Assembly: GCA_009917445.1 (NCBI GenBank) | Contig: QZEE01000023.1 | Coordinates: forward strand, 1-59,547 | Length of the DNA: 59,547 bases | Direction: 5' to 3' | Origin: a bacterium D16-76 | GTDB taxonomy: Bacteria > Bacillota > Clostridia > Oscillospirales > Acutalibacteraceae | In this document: positions 33,626-42,244 of the stretch, in pieces | Position numbering within the stretch: position 1 is the first letter of the stretch | How the letters are laid out: every line of letters starts with the position of its first letter | The notes under the pieces: generated by a model | What the model was told of the DNA's origin: nothing | The model's database searches: none | The model's input: only the letters and a program-made list of their open reading frames with translations | Program-made: the position numbers and the translations under genes

Positions 33626-35965
33626 TTAGTTCCACCTTCCTTCCCTGGGATTGGTGGAGAGCAGCCGGTACAGCTTCGTATCAGCCGGTACGGTGCTGAT
33701 AAAGGGAATCATGGCCCCGCCGATCTTCATGAGGCCGTGGCCCGGCTGGGTGTTGGTGAAGTAGGTCCGTTGGTTCTCGGTGATCTTGTACAGCTCGGAA
33801 AGCCGCTGGGCGTTGGAGGGGGACTGGTTCAACATGACCACGAAGTCTGTATTGGAGAGCATGGCCCGCCCAGATTCGCTGGCAAGCACTTCCTCACAGT
33901 TTTGGGTAGCGCCGGTGCAGTAGCCATTATACTTGCGTATCCTGCGCCAGAGGTTGGAGAAAAACTTGCCGGTGTCCTCGTCCTGGAACAGCAGGGCGAA
34001 CTCGTCCGCATAGACAAAGGTGATCTTCCCGGCCTTGTAGTTCCGCATGACCCGGCCCAGCAGGTGGTCCAGGGTGATGAGTGTCCCAATGGGTTTCATC
34101 TGGTCCCGCAGTCCGCTCAGACTGTAGCATATAAGGCTATTGCCAGTGTCGATATTGGTAGGCTTGGAGAAGGTATTCAGCGCGCCGTCCACAAAGCGCT
34201 CCAAGGAGAGCGCCAGTTCCCCGGCGCGGGGATTGCTCATTTTTTGAAGCGCTGTCCGGAAGTCCCCCAGCAGCGGCGGCAGATACCGGCCCTTGGACTT
34301 GATATAGTCCTTGTACACGGCCCGAACCGCCCTATCTATGAGGGATTTTGTCTGCGCGTCCAGGCTGTCCCCCTCGCTGACTTTTTCGCAGAAGGTGGTG
34401 ATGAACTCGGTCTTGTAGGCCAGGGGGTTCCGTTCGCCCGGGTCAATCTCCAAATCAAAGGGGTTAATGCTGTCCTGCCCAACATGGTACACCTCGCCGC
34501 CCAGCTCTGTGACTACCTTGCCGTACTCCTGCTCGGGGTCCAAAAGCAGGAAGTCAGCCTTGTCCGGGGGGTATTTCAGCCGGAGAGACACCAGCTCATT
34601 CTTGCAGAAGAAGGACTTGCCGCCGCCCGTCATGCCCAGGACAAAACCGTTTCCGGAGGACTTTGCCAGACGGTCAACAACTACCAGATTTCTGGTGACA
34701 GCGTTCTGTCCGTACAGTACCCCGGATGAATCGCAAATCTCCTGGGCGGAGAACGGCACGAAAGCCGCCAGGGTCTCAGTGGTGAGGCTGCGGTCCATGG
34801 AGATACGGTCCAGGCCGTAGGGAAGAACGGTGTTGACCGCGTCCAGCTGCTGCTCGGTGCAAATGTTAAGCTCGCAGTTCTTTCCCCTGGTCACGTTACG
34901 GATCAGCTCCGTGTCGGAATCCAGCCGCTCCAGGGAATCCGCCATGTGCGCCAGAGTGACGGTTGCCACCACCATCCCCAAATCCTTCTGGATGATGTCG
35001 TTGAGGCTGTCCGTGATACTGTCCCGGTCCTTGCGGAAGCTGTACGGCTCCGGGGGCGCGATCTGCATCCGCTGGAGCTGTTTCTGCTGAAAACGCATGG
35101 AGTTTGCCTCCAGGGAATCCAGCTTTTTGGTATAGTATTTCACGGACTCCTCGGTGGGTACGGGCAGGAAGTTGACGGAAAGGATCATTTCCGTGTCCAG
35201 GTTTATCAGCTCCTTGACCGTATCATCGTATACCCAGCTTGCATATTCCGTCATAGCCAAAACCCGCACATACCGGCTCCCGATTTTGAAGTAGTCCGGG
35301 GCGGGCAGGAAGCTCATGGGGGCGATGCTGTCCTTGAAGCTGTGCTTTTTCCGCTGCTTGTCCTCGAAGTCGAAGTGCCAGTAGTTCTCATCGCCGGGGC
35401 GGTAGAAGTCGTGGAGGATGCGCAGGCGGTCGGACAGGCCGATGGGCGTGAGCTTGGACCCCATGTTGGCAAACCCCAGGGCCAGCTCTGTCCCAACCCT
35501 ATCAAAGTGAATCGTGGCTTCACGCGGGGTGGACTTGCTGACGGACGTAGTAAAGTACCGCTCCTGGATAATGCCGGTGCCCCGCCCGGCCTGGTTTTCC
35601 AGAATCTCGTTCATTTCCCCGCGCAGTCCGTCCAGGCCGTCCCCAGCGGACGTGTATTGCAGCCGTTCCAGCAGTTCCCGGTTGATGTGCCGGTTGACGA
35701 TGGTGATCTGAGACATCTCGCCGGGGGTGCAGCCTTTCGCCAGCGCCCGCATTTCCCGGATGATGCTCTCTTTTTCCGCTTGACCGGCGATCTGGTAGTT
35801 GATATCCGAGAACCGGTAGCTTTTGGAGTAGATATTTCCGTTGCTGAGGAACATCCCATCCGGGTACACGGTGTCCACGGGGATCAGGTCCTGTGTGGAG
35901 CGGGGGCGCTTGAAGTAGTTCTTCTCCCGATGGCGGGCTTTCAGTTTCTTTTCGCTTTGGAACAT
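33626..35965 (-). CDS. VirB4-like conjugative transfer ATPase
   Basis: 779 residues, start with AAAAGGAGGATGATGAG and 25-base overlap with the PrgI gene. The N-terminal half is the VirB4/TraE dimer part. Walker A is GMTGGGKSFFCK near residue 445, then LLLDPEQEYG and Walker B ITFVYADEFALLF with the downstream Q/R motifs (GATQNCEEVLAS). This is the energy source of the type IV secretion channel at the inner membrane face. It appears complete. Confidence 0.93.
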   Translation of the reverse strand: MFQSEKKLKARHREKNYFKRPRSTQDLIPVDTVYPDGMFLSNGNIYSKSYRFSDINYQIAGQAEKESIIREMRALAKGCTPGEMSQITIVNRHINRELLERLQYTSAGDGLDGLRGEMNEILENQAGRGTGIIQERYFTTSVSKSTPREATIHFDRVGTELALGFANMGSKLTPIGLSDRLRILHDFYRPGDENYWHFDFEDKQRKKHSFKDSIAPMSFLPAPDYFKIGSRYVRVLAMTEYASWVYDDTVKELINLDTEMILSVNFLPVPTEESVKYYTKKLDSLEANSMRFQQKQLQRMQIAPPEPYSFRKDRDSITDSLNDIIQKDLGMVVATVTLAHMADSLERLDSDTELIRNVTRGKNCELNICTEQQLDAVNTVLPYGLDRISMDRSLTTETLAAFVPFSAQEICDSSGVLYGQNAVTRNLVVVDRLAKSSGNGFVLGMTGGGKSFFCKNELVSLRLKYPPDKADFLLLDPEQEYGKVVTELGGEVYHVGQDSINPFDLEIDPGERNPLAYKTEFITTFCEKVSEGDSLDAQTKSLIDRAVRAVYKDYIKSKGRYLPPLLGDFRTALQKMSNPRAGELALSLERFVDGALNTFSKPTNIDTGNSLICYSLSGLRDQMKPIGTLITLDHLLGRVMRNYKAGKITFVYADEFALLFQDEDTGKFFSNLWRRIRKYNGYCTGATQNCEEVLASESGRAMLSNTDFVVMLNQSPSNAQRLSELYKITENQRTYFTNTQPGHGLMKIGGAMIPFISTVPADTKLYRLLSTNPREGRWN

Positions 35966-36327
35966 CTCATCATCCTCCTTTTCTGATTATTGGCGGAAAT
36001 AATAACCTCCTTATGTGGATTCTCCGGCCTGAAAAACAGCGGCCTGCCCAGCACCAGCCGGGAGCGGATGAACACCCCAATGATCTGCTCAAAGGCCATC
36101 CCATGCCAGCGCACGAAACCGAATGCTGCAAACGGAACCGCTGCCGCCACGCAGAGCCAGCTCACGGCCTCCATGCTCATCCTGCGGTTACAGAGCAGGT
36201 ATACCCCCAGGGCAGCAGCCCCGGCGAGGCCGGAAAAAATGAGCTGGCGGATGGTCATGCCGAAATAGACGACCTCTTTGTACTCCCGCACATCCTGATT
36301 GGATTTGATCTGCATACTTTTTGCCAT
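35941..36327 (-). CDS. PrgI-family conjugation membrane protein
   Basis: 128 residues from ATG 36327 behind AAGGAGGAACGAA. Two adjacent membrane spans (TIRQLIFSGLAGAAALGVYLLC and MEAVSWLCVAAAVPFAAFGFV) followed by the basic motif VRWHGMAFEQIIGVFIRSRLVLGRPLFFRPENP, typical for PrgI/VirB3-like proteins. It always precedes VirB4, as here, and anchors the ATPase at the channel. Confidence 0.85.
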   Translation of the reverse strand: MAKSMQIKSNQDVREYKEVVYFGMTIRQLIFSGLAGAAALGVYLLCNRRMSMEAVSWLCVAAAVPFAAFGFVRWHGMAFEQIIGVFIRSRLVLGRPLFFRPENPHKEVIISANNQKRRMMRCSKAKRN

Positions 36328-36338
36328 TTCGTTCCTCC

Positions 36339-37202
36339 TTACATTCCAAAAATCTTGTGAGTCACTTGGTCGGCCCCCTTGATAATACCCAGCAGCAGGA
36401 GCATATTGAAAATGAGGCTGTACATATAGGCCATTTCCTCTGCCGCGTCGCCGATCCACTGGAAAATGCCCAACCCCGATAGGTCTATGACCGGGGACTG
36501 GCAGTAGGCCGAAAACACAATAAGCGCCAGCCCGACCGTCAGCCCCTCCAGGCTCACCCCGGCAAAGGACTTGAGAAAGTTCTGCCCAATGGAATGGGTG
36601 GATTCCGAGCCAAAGGTTGCCAGCGGGATGGGGGACATTGCGGCGAATAAATATATCTTAAAAAAGCGCCCGATTACGGTCAATAGCAATGTCACCGACA
36701 GCACCACAGCCACAATAAACCCGATCAGCCCCAGCAGAAGCGAGGGTATCTGCGACAGAGGGTTGATAACCGCCATAAGGTTTGAGATGATTTTCAGTAT
36801 ACCGGTATCGTCAAAGTTGGGGGCCGTGATGCCAGCCCACATATTTCCGTCCGTCAAGCCGCTGGTGGTGAACACCTTGATAATGAGCGCTCCGGTGATG
36901 GCAAATATCCCATTTACCAGTTTCCAGGCCACGCCTATGGCGTACTTGGAAAGGATGAACCGGACAAACAGCTTAAAGACATGCTCCGGGCGTTTCAGTT
37001 CCACATAGGAACCGGCGGTGCGTACCACGTTCCAGAGGGTCAGGATCACCAGCAGGGCATAGGAGAACGCCTGCAAGCCTGCGTTGATGTTCTCCATAGC
37101 CAGGGCCACGCTGGGGGCAAAGGCGGTCAGGTCCTGAGTGAGAAAGTTGTAGCTCGTTTCTGTGGCAAAGCCAAAGAGGTCGAGAATAGATTGTATAAAC
37201 AT
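36339..37202 (-). CDS. VirB6/TrbL-like channel protein
   Basis: 287 residues with about seven membrane spans and a central SQIPSLLLGLIGFIVAVVLSVTLLLTVIGRF. The region AAMSPIPLATFGSESTHSIGQNFLKSFAGVSLEGLTV is the conserved signature of the Gram-positive CD1112/TrbL-like group. Between the Maff2 and PrgI genes in the standard transfer operon. Polytopic core of the channel. Confidence 0.85.
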   Translation of the reverse strand: MFIQSILDLFGFATETSYNFLTQDLTAFAPSVALAMENINAGLQAFSYALLVILTLWNVVRTAGSYVELKRPEHVFKLFVRFILSKYAIGVAWKLVNGIFAITGALIIKVFTTSGLTDGNMWAGITAPNFDDTGILKIISNLMAVINPLSQIPSLLLGLIGFIVAVVLSVTLLLTVIGRFFKIYLFAAMSPIPLATFGSESTHSIGQNFLKSFAGVSLEGLTVGLALIVFSAYCQSPVIDLSGLGIFQWIGDAAEEMAYMYSLIFNMLLLLGIIKGADQVTHKIFGM

Positions 37203-37205
37203 AGG

Positions 37206-37562
37206 CTATTTCTGAATGGCGGTCAGGATTTCCGGCGAGAAAAAGATGATGATGGCCCCGGCAATGCACATCAGCCCTTGTATGCGCTGGCTGGGGTCGT
37301 GCCCGGAAAAGGACATCCCCACCTGCAAAATGCCGTAGATACAGAGGATGCCGCCGATCACTTTTACCAGCCCGGTAATCAGTTCATTGAGGTTGGTGAG
37401 CATGATGTCCACCTCTGATACGCCGGTGGTGAGGGGGCGCGGGGAAAGCGCGTCCGCGCCCGCCGCCTGGGCCGGGATAAGGTTGCAGCTCATAAGGACC
37501 ATAACGGCGGCGAGGACCGCCAGAAACTTCCTCAGATTCCGAAAAAGTGTTTTTGATTTCAT
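37206..37562 (-). CDS. Maff2-family (VirB2/TrbC-like) membrane protein
   Basis: 118 residues: signal-like N-terminus (FLAVLAAVMVLMSCNLIPAQAAGA) and two membrane helices (LVKVIGGILCIYGILQVGMSF and GLMCIAGAIIIFF) with VDIMLTNLNELITGLVKV between. This pattern is Maff2, the small pilin-like subunit of clostridial type IV systems. It begins two bases before the VirD4 stop region and precedes the VirB6 gene. Confidence 0.85.
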   Translation of the reverse strand: MKSKTLFRNLRKFLAVLAAVMVLMSCNLIPAQAAGADALSPRPLTTGVSEVDIMLTNLNELITGLVKVIGGILCIYGILQVGMSFSGHDPSQRIQGLMCIAGAIIIFFSPEILTAIQK

Positions 37563-39371
37563 TCAATCCTTCCTTTCTGTTGGGGGTTCGTTATCGTCGA
37601 TAAAGGTAAACCACACAGGCTTTGCCTCCGGGATAGCCATGACCTGTTCCTGGGTCAAGTCCGTGACCGGCTCAAAGCTGGCGGCAACGTGGGACAGCTC
37701 GTTGTGGACATAGGGCGCGGCCCCGCCGTAGGTGGTATTCCCTATATGAGGATGCCGCTTGAAGTTGTACTTCTCATCCAGGATGGGCCGCTCCCCTCGC
37801 ACGAACAGCAGGGCCAGCTTGTTGTCCAGCATACGAATCTCGTCCGGGGTCATAAGCTCCCGGCCCAGCTGCTGCTCGTTCTTGGAAAAGCTGCCGGAGC
37901 GTCCCTTGGACTGCCCAAAGGTGTTGGTGCGTATGGTCTGCTTGCCCAGCAGCTTGGAGAGATACTCATGGGTGCCGCTCTCGTTCCCCCCTAAATACAG
38001 TAATAAATCGGCGTTATTCATCATGGCCTGCCACTGCTTTTCATAGAGGGCCTTGAGCTGGCTCATGTCCTGCAAGATGATAGAGGCGGATATACCATAT
38101 TTACGAAAAGTCGCAAGTCTCAGCTCGAAATCTTTAGGCAAAGTGACGTTCGCAAACTCGTCCATCAGGATGTGCATGGGAACTTTCAGCTTTCCATGTT
38201 TATTGCCGTAGTCGTAGAGTATCTCAAAGAGCTGCCCATAGAGCAGGCTCACAAAGAAATTAAACGAAGAATCCGCCACCGGCGTGACCGCGAAAATCAC
38301 CGTCCTTTCCTCTGGAGCGGTCAGCAGGCCCAAATCGTCCGAGTTGGCAGTGGACAGCCGCTCTATGGATTCCAGGTTAAATTTTCCCAGCCGGGATAGC
38401 AAGGTGATCTGTATACTCTGCAAGGTCTTGGTCGCGCCGGAGTGGTAGGCTCGGTAATGCTTGAGGGCAATATGCTCCGGCTCCCGCTGTTCCAGCTCTG
38501 AGAACATCTGCTCCACGGGGCTTGAATCCTTTTCCCCCTCTACCAGCGCCATGTTTCGCAGAAGAAATTGAATGGTGGGGAAGTTCTGCTCCTCCGGGGG
38601 TGCCTCATAGAACAAAAAATAGGCGAGGGCTGAAAGCAGCTCCTTGGCCATGTCGTCCCAAATCTGTTCCCCTTTCTGTGCGCCTTGCTCAGAGGTCGCT
38701 TTCCAGAAGTTACTCACCATGCGCTCTACATCATCGTCGTTTCGCAAATACAGAAACGGGTTGAATCGGTCCGACCGCTCCGGCTCCACCAGATTCAACA
38801 CATGGATGGTGTAGCCATGTTCCTTGAGGTAGTTCCCGGTTGCCCGGAGCATTTCGCCGCTGGGGTCTAAACAGACATAGGAGTGGCTTGCCTGCAAAAG
38901 ATTGATAAGCACATGAGTGGTGGACTTGCCCGAGCCGCTCCCTCCAATGACCACGGTATTCAGATTGCGCCTGTGCCGGTACATACTCTCCTGGGAACTG
39001 CCGATAGCGACGTGCTGGGTCATGATGAGGTTGGCGCTGGGGTTATTGCGGTCCCGGTACTTGCGGTCGATGGAGCGAGCGCTGCCCCACTTGGCACTGC
39101 CGTATTCCTCGCCCCGGCGAAAGTTCATGCCAGAGGAAACGAACATCAGCACAGCCAGCCCATAGAGGAACAGACACACCAGCACACAGCGCGGGGTATC
39201 TGCCACCATACGCAGCCTTAGAGGCTCATCTATCGCGTTGGTGAGCGCCGCGAAAATTCCGGATAAGCCGCCACTTGCTCCCGGCGCGACCGCCATACCC
39301 AGCCAAACCGCAACCACTCCGCCCGCTATGCCCATCACGATTGCCGGAAGTTTGCTCTGACCAGGCTTCAT
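37563..39371 (-). CDS. VirD4-like type IV coupling protein (CD1115 family)
   Basis: 602 residues. Two N-terminal membrane helices, Walker A VIGGSGSGKSTTHV near 147, Walker B HILMDEFANV near 404, and the region LQDMSQLKALYEKQWQAMMNNADLLLYLGG typical for TraG/VirD4. It links the relaxosome to the channel. It starts four bases inside the ArdC-like gene. As the relaxase seems lost here, the coupling protein would serve relaxosomes of other elements. Confidence 0.93.
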   Translation of the reverse strand: MKPGQSKLPAIVMGIAGGVVAVWLGMAVAPGASGGLSGIFAALTNAIDEPLRLRMVADTPRCVLVCLFLYGLAVLMFVSSGMNFRRGEEYGSAKWGSARSIDRKYRDRNNPSANLIMTQHVAIGSSQESMYRHRRNLNTVVIGGSGSGKSTTHVLINLLQASHSYVCLDPSGEMLRATGNYLKEHGYTIHVLNLVEPERSDRFNPFLYLRNDDDVERMVSNFWKATSEQGAQKGEQIWDDMAKELLSALAYFLFYEAPPEEQNFPTIQFLLRNMALVEGEKDSSPVEQMFSELEQREPEHIALKHYRAYHSGATKTLQSIQITLLSRLGKFNLESIERLSTANSDDLGLLTAPEERTVIFAVTPVADSSFNFFVSLLYGQLFEILYDYGNKHGKLKVPMHILMDEFANVTLPKDFELRLATFRKYGISASIILQDMSQLKALYEKQWQAMMNNADLLLYLGGNESGTHEYLSKLLGKQTIRTNTFGQSKGRSGSFSKNEQQLGRELMTPDEIRMLDNKLALLFVRGERPILDEKYNFKRHPHIGNTTYGGAAPYVHNELSHVAASFEPVTDLTQEQVMAIPEAKPVWFTFIDDNEPPTERKD

Positions 39372-40300
39372 ACCGCCAAAGCGCCAGCTCTTGCTTCCTC
39401 CGGCCTATACCGGGGGCTGGCAACATACAGGCCCATATCCCGCTCCAGCTCCGTGATGCCTTTCTGAATCTCCTGCCCCGCCATGCCGCTGGCCCGGATG
39501 ATACGGGACAGCAGATCGCGGACCGCGCCGCATTTCTCCTGCATGTTTTCGCCGGGGATTTCCGGGAATACCTCCCGCTGAAACAGGACGTTCTCAGTGC
39601 TGACCCCGAACCGCCGCGCCAGCACATAGCCGCCGCAAAGGGCCACAAAGTTCGTGTTGGGGTTGCGCTCGTAGGTCTTGCCCATGAGCTTGTGCTGTTC
39701 GTAGTGGCAAAACTCCGTCAGCAGGGAAATGCACATCTGCTCCGCGTCCTGCCCGTCCCGTACCCGAACTTCGTTGAGCTCGGGAATATAGGCGGCGTTC
39801 ACGCCGTCAGGAATCTCCGGGTCGTACTGAATACCGAAACTGGCGGTCTTGGCAATGGCCCTGATTATGTCCAGAGGTTCCGTCCAGGAAACGTCCTCTG
39901 TCTGAAGGTGGGCGTTGGTCTGGCTGATATCGAAGCGGTGTTCCACATTGTAGTAATACTTCGTGCGGTGGGTCTTGGGGTCCTCCTTGCCGGGAGAGCG
40001 GACATATATGCGCAGGCCCTTTTCGCCCTTGCGGATGTACGCTTGCTCCTTCTTCCAGTCCTCAAAGGAACCGAGCCGGGTGGCATGAGGGCACTGGGCG
40101 TAGATCAGCAGAGCGTTGGCGCTGCCCCCGCCCAGTGTGCCGCTTGCGAGATTGAACCGCTCCGCCACGTCCAGCAGACGGGGGAACTCCTCCATATCGC
40201 CCCATACCCGTTCCACGGTGTCGGCAGTCAGCTTGCCGGTTTGCTCCCGGAGCTGCTTCTGGTTGTTGATAAACTGGCTGAACTCAATTTTCTGATTCAT
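39368..40300 (-). CDS. ArdC-like protein with degenerate metalloprotease motif
   Basis: 310 residues. The N-terminal part (AERFNLASGTLGGGSANALLIYAQCPHATRLGSFEDWKK) is the ArdC ssDNA-binding type, with the lysine-rich KGEKGLRIYVRSPGKEDP. The C-terminal half is the zincin-like region, but in place of HExxH it reads TEFCHYEQH, so the first histidine is missing and catalysis is doubtful. A similar but shorter N-terminal domain begins the giant methylase/helicase. ArdC proteins protect incoming single strands from restriction. Confidence 0.75.
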   Translation of the reverse strand: MNQKIEFSQFINNQKQLREQTGKLTADTVERVWGDMEEFPRLLDVAERFNLASGTLGGGSANALLIYAQCPHATRLGSFEDWKKEQAYIRKGEKGLRIYVRSPGKEDPKTHRTKYYYNVEHRFDISQTNAHLQTEDVSWTEPLDIIRAIAKTASFGIQYDPEIPDGVNAAYIPELNEVRVRDGQDAEQMCISLLTEFCHYEQHKLMGKTYERNPNTNFVALCGGYVLARRFGVSTENVLFQREVFPEIPGENMQEKCGAVRDLLSRIIRASGMAGQEIQKGITELERDMGLYVASPRYRPEEARAGALAV

Positions 40301-40318
40301 AAAGACATCCTCTCTTTT

Positions 40319-41080
40319 CTAAATTTCTCTTGTAGCCGTACTCAAATTGGGCATATTCTTCTCATAGAAATTCCGGGCCGCATCGTCCCGGCTGGGAGTG
40401 CTGCCCGCCACAGAGGGCAGGCCCAGTACCTCTTTACCGGCTCCCAGCCTGATCGCCGCTACTCTGGCCCTCACCGACTGCCGCCCGCTGCCGGTAGACG
40501 TTGACAAGCCCCCTGACGGAGCAGCGTTCCCGCGCTCCGCCAGAGTAGTAGGGTTTGGGGTGGCGTGGGGCTGCACCTCGTCCATGAACTGTGTGATGAA
40601 GTCCGCGTTCATGGCCCGGTTGCGCTGGCGCAGTTCCTCCTCGGTCATGACCTCCACTTCCTTGGGCGTGACCTCCCGGGCCGATTCCTGCTCGTAGTCA
40701 GCGGACTTCACGCCGTTCAGCTCGTTGATTTCTATGATACGGTTCACGATGTCGGCTTGGTCGGGGGGACAGAAGATTGTAAATAACCGCTCACCTTCCG
40801 GGTGAATTTTGTCCAGCGTCACACATGAGAACCGCACCCCCGCCGTCATAGCCGCGTCATAAAAGGTCTTATAGTCCTTCTCCATGAGGTCAAACTGACA
40901 AAAGCCCTTGCCCTGCTGGAGCATACGCTCCATCTCCATAGCGCTGCGGGTGCTGTAGTCCTGCTGGTTCATCCCGGCGATCACATTTGCCAACCGGGCA
41001 TTATTGCGGTTCGACATCTGCGCCGCCTCCTCGATAATGCGGAACACATAGGCGATTCCCTTGTACGTCACCCGGAACAC
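40319..41080 (-). CDS. PcfB/DUF3801-like conjugation protein
   Basis: 253 residues. A short N-terminal beta segment (FRVTYKGIAYVFRIIEEAAQMSN), then GKGFCQFDLMEKDYKTFYDAAMTAGVRFSCVTLDK and FCPPDQADIVNRIIEINELNG, the DUF3801 signature known from PcfB, a relaxosome/coupling-protein adaptor. The last 90 residues are low-complexity and basic. Start GTG 41080 has only AGAGG upstream. It follows the hybrid gene by five bases. Confidence 0.72.
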   Translation of the reverse strand: MFRVTYKGIAYVFRIIEEAAQMSNRNNARLANVIAGMNQQDYSTRSAMEMERMLQQGKGFCQFDLMEKDYKTFYDAAMTAGVRFSCVTLDKIHPEGERLFTIFCPPDQADIVNRIIEINELNGVKSADYEQESAREVTPKEVEVMTEEELRQRNRAMNADFITQFMDEVQPHATPNPTTLAERGNAAPSGGLSTSTGSGRQSVRARVAAIRLGAGKEVLGLPSVAGSTPSRDDAARNFYEKNMPNLSTATREI

Positions 41081-41085
41081 AGTGT

Positions 41086-41613
41086 CTATTGCCTCTGTTG
41101 TGTTGTCGATAAATCATCACCTCTTTCCTTCTCTATCTGGTAACGCGCCGTCTCCTTTTCCCGGTTCACCGTCGCCGTCACGGAACCGCAACGCTCGGCA
41201 ATATCCTTGCAGAGGCTCCGCTCCCGGTAGAGCGGTTTTAGCTGCCGGTTGATTTCTGAAATCTTCTGGTCTATCACCTGCCTTTCACTCTCGCTGGGGC
41301 CTTTCTGCAAATCCCGTTTCAGATACCACCTCTCTTTGTGGAACGCATGGATGCGCTCGTCAAGGTCAACTTGGTAATCGATCAACTTCTCCCTCGTCTG
41401 AATTTTGTTCCGCACCAGCAGCCGAGCCTCCTGGGAGTACCTGTCCAGCTTGGCAAGGGCCTTGCGCTGCTCGATGGTGGGATAGCGCGGATAACTCTGC
41501 CGCCGTATGCTCACCAGCATATAGCGGTAGTGGAGGTAGGCATTTGCACGGTTCCAGTCGATAGATTCCCAGCTAAATGCCCGGTCGGATGATGCACACG
41601 GTTTCCCGTTCAT
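41086..41613 (-). pseudogene. Hybrid frame: group II intron protein start fused to a relaxase-like C-terminus
   Basis: 175 residues in one frame. The first 26 (MNGKPCASSDRAFSWESIDW...) match the start of group II intron reverse transcriptases and have the normal site AAGGAGGAAATCGCAA. From LHYRYMLVSIRRQSYPRYP onward the protein changes to a charged coiled-coil region (DRYSQEARLLVRNKIQTRE, LKPLYRERSLCKDIAERCGSV) like the C-terminal tail of clostridial ICE relaxases. No reverse transcriptase or relaxase catalytic domain is left. The junction near 41535/41536 is a deletion breakpoint. Location just before PcfB/VirD4 is where a relaxase gene normally ends. The relaxase link is from memory. Confidence 0.75.
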
Positions 41614-42244
41614 TTGCGATTTCCTCCTTCAAAAGTTCTGTAAATTCTCTCGTAAAGAAAGACCAGATGGAAGTCTGCACGCTTTCGCGTGGGGTGATGT
41701 CATAGCTGATTATTTCAACTATTCAGCCCCTATCCGCCCCCATTACAGGGTCGGCGTTCGCTTTTTCCATCGTCCTTACCCGCATTTCCCATAGGCTCTC
41801 CTTATGGTCGGCTTTCCGGCATAAGCCGGAGAAAATACGGGCTTACCACGTTCCGCGTAAACAACGGTGTGGGTTAGGTTCCGCCTCTCCGCCGGCAGTC
41901 CTGTGTCCATGTACCCCTATTGTACAGAGGAGTAACCGACTGCGTTCCCATTTTGGGTCAGGCTTATCAGCAACTTTAGCCTGTTCTCAGCTTAACGACG
42001 TTTATCAGCGGTTTACATTACATTAACCATACCACACAAGCCAAGCTCCCCAACCGCATTGTGCTAGCAGCTTATCGCGTCCACCTCACGGCTTTCGCTT
42101 GACCCCTTTTGGGGAGGGCTACTCTTTTCCCATCATGCTCCCTCACAGTCGTTACCAACTGCTTTGGTGATGGTAGGCTACTGCTAATGGAATAGCAGGT
42201 CTGGTCTAGGCCAGACAGTTGATTTACGCGACGGCGTGTCGCAC
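41536..42244 (-). mobile_element. 5' fragment of a group II intron inserted in the helicase gene
   Basis: At 42244 the helicase frame (TFDSYLY) meets GTGCGACACGCC, the GUGYG 5' end of group II introns. About 630 bases of folded RNA-like, codon-free sequence follow, including GCGGAACGTGGTAAGCCCGTA, a familiar intron motif. Then comes the intron protein start at 41613. The rest of the reverse transcriptase, domains V-VI and the 3' splice site are missing. The intron cannot splice, so the helicase gene ends prematurely at TAA 42226-42224. Confidence 0.85.

Noticed and set aside
34946-35986. 346-codon plus-strand frame opposite virB4 and prgI
   Set aside because: Antisense shadow of well-supported conjugation genes; no domain or start signal.
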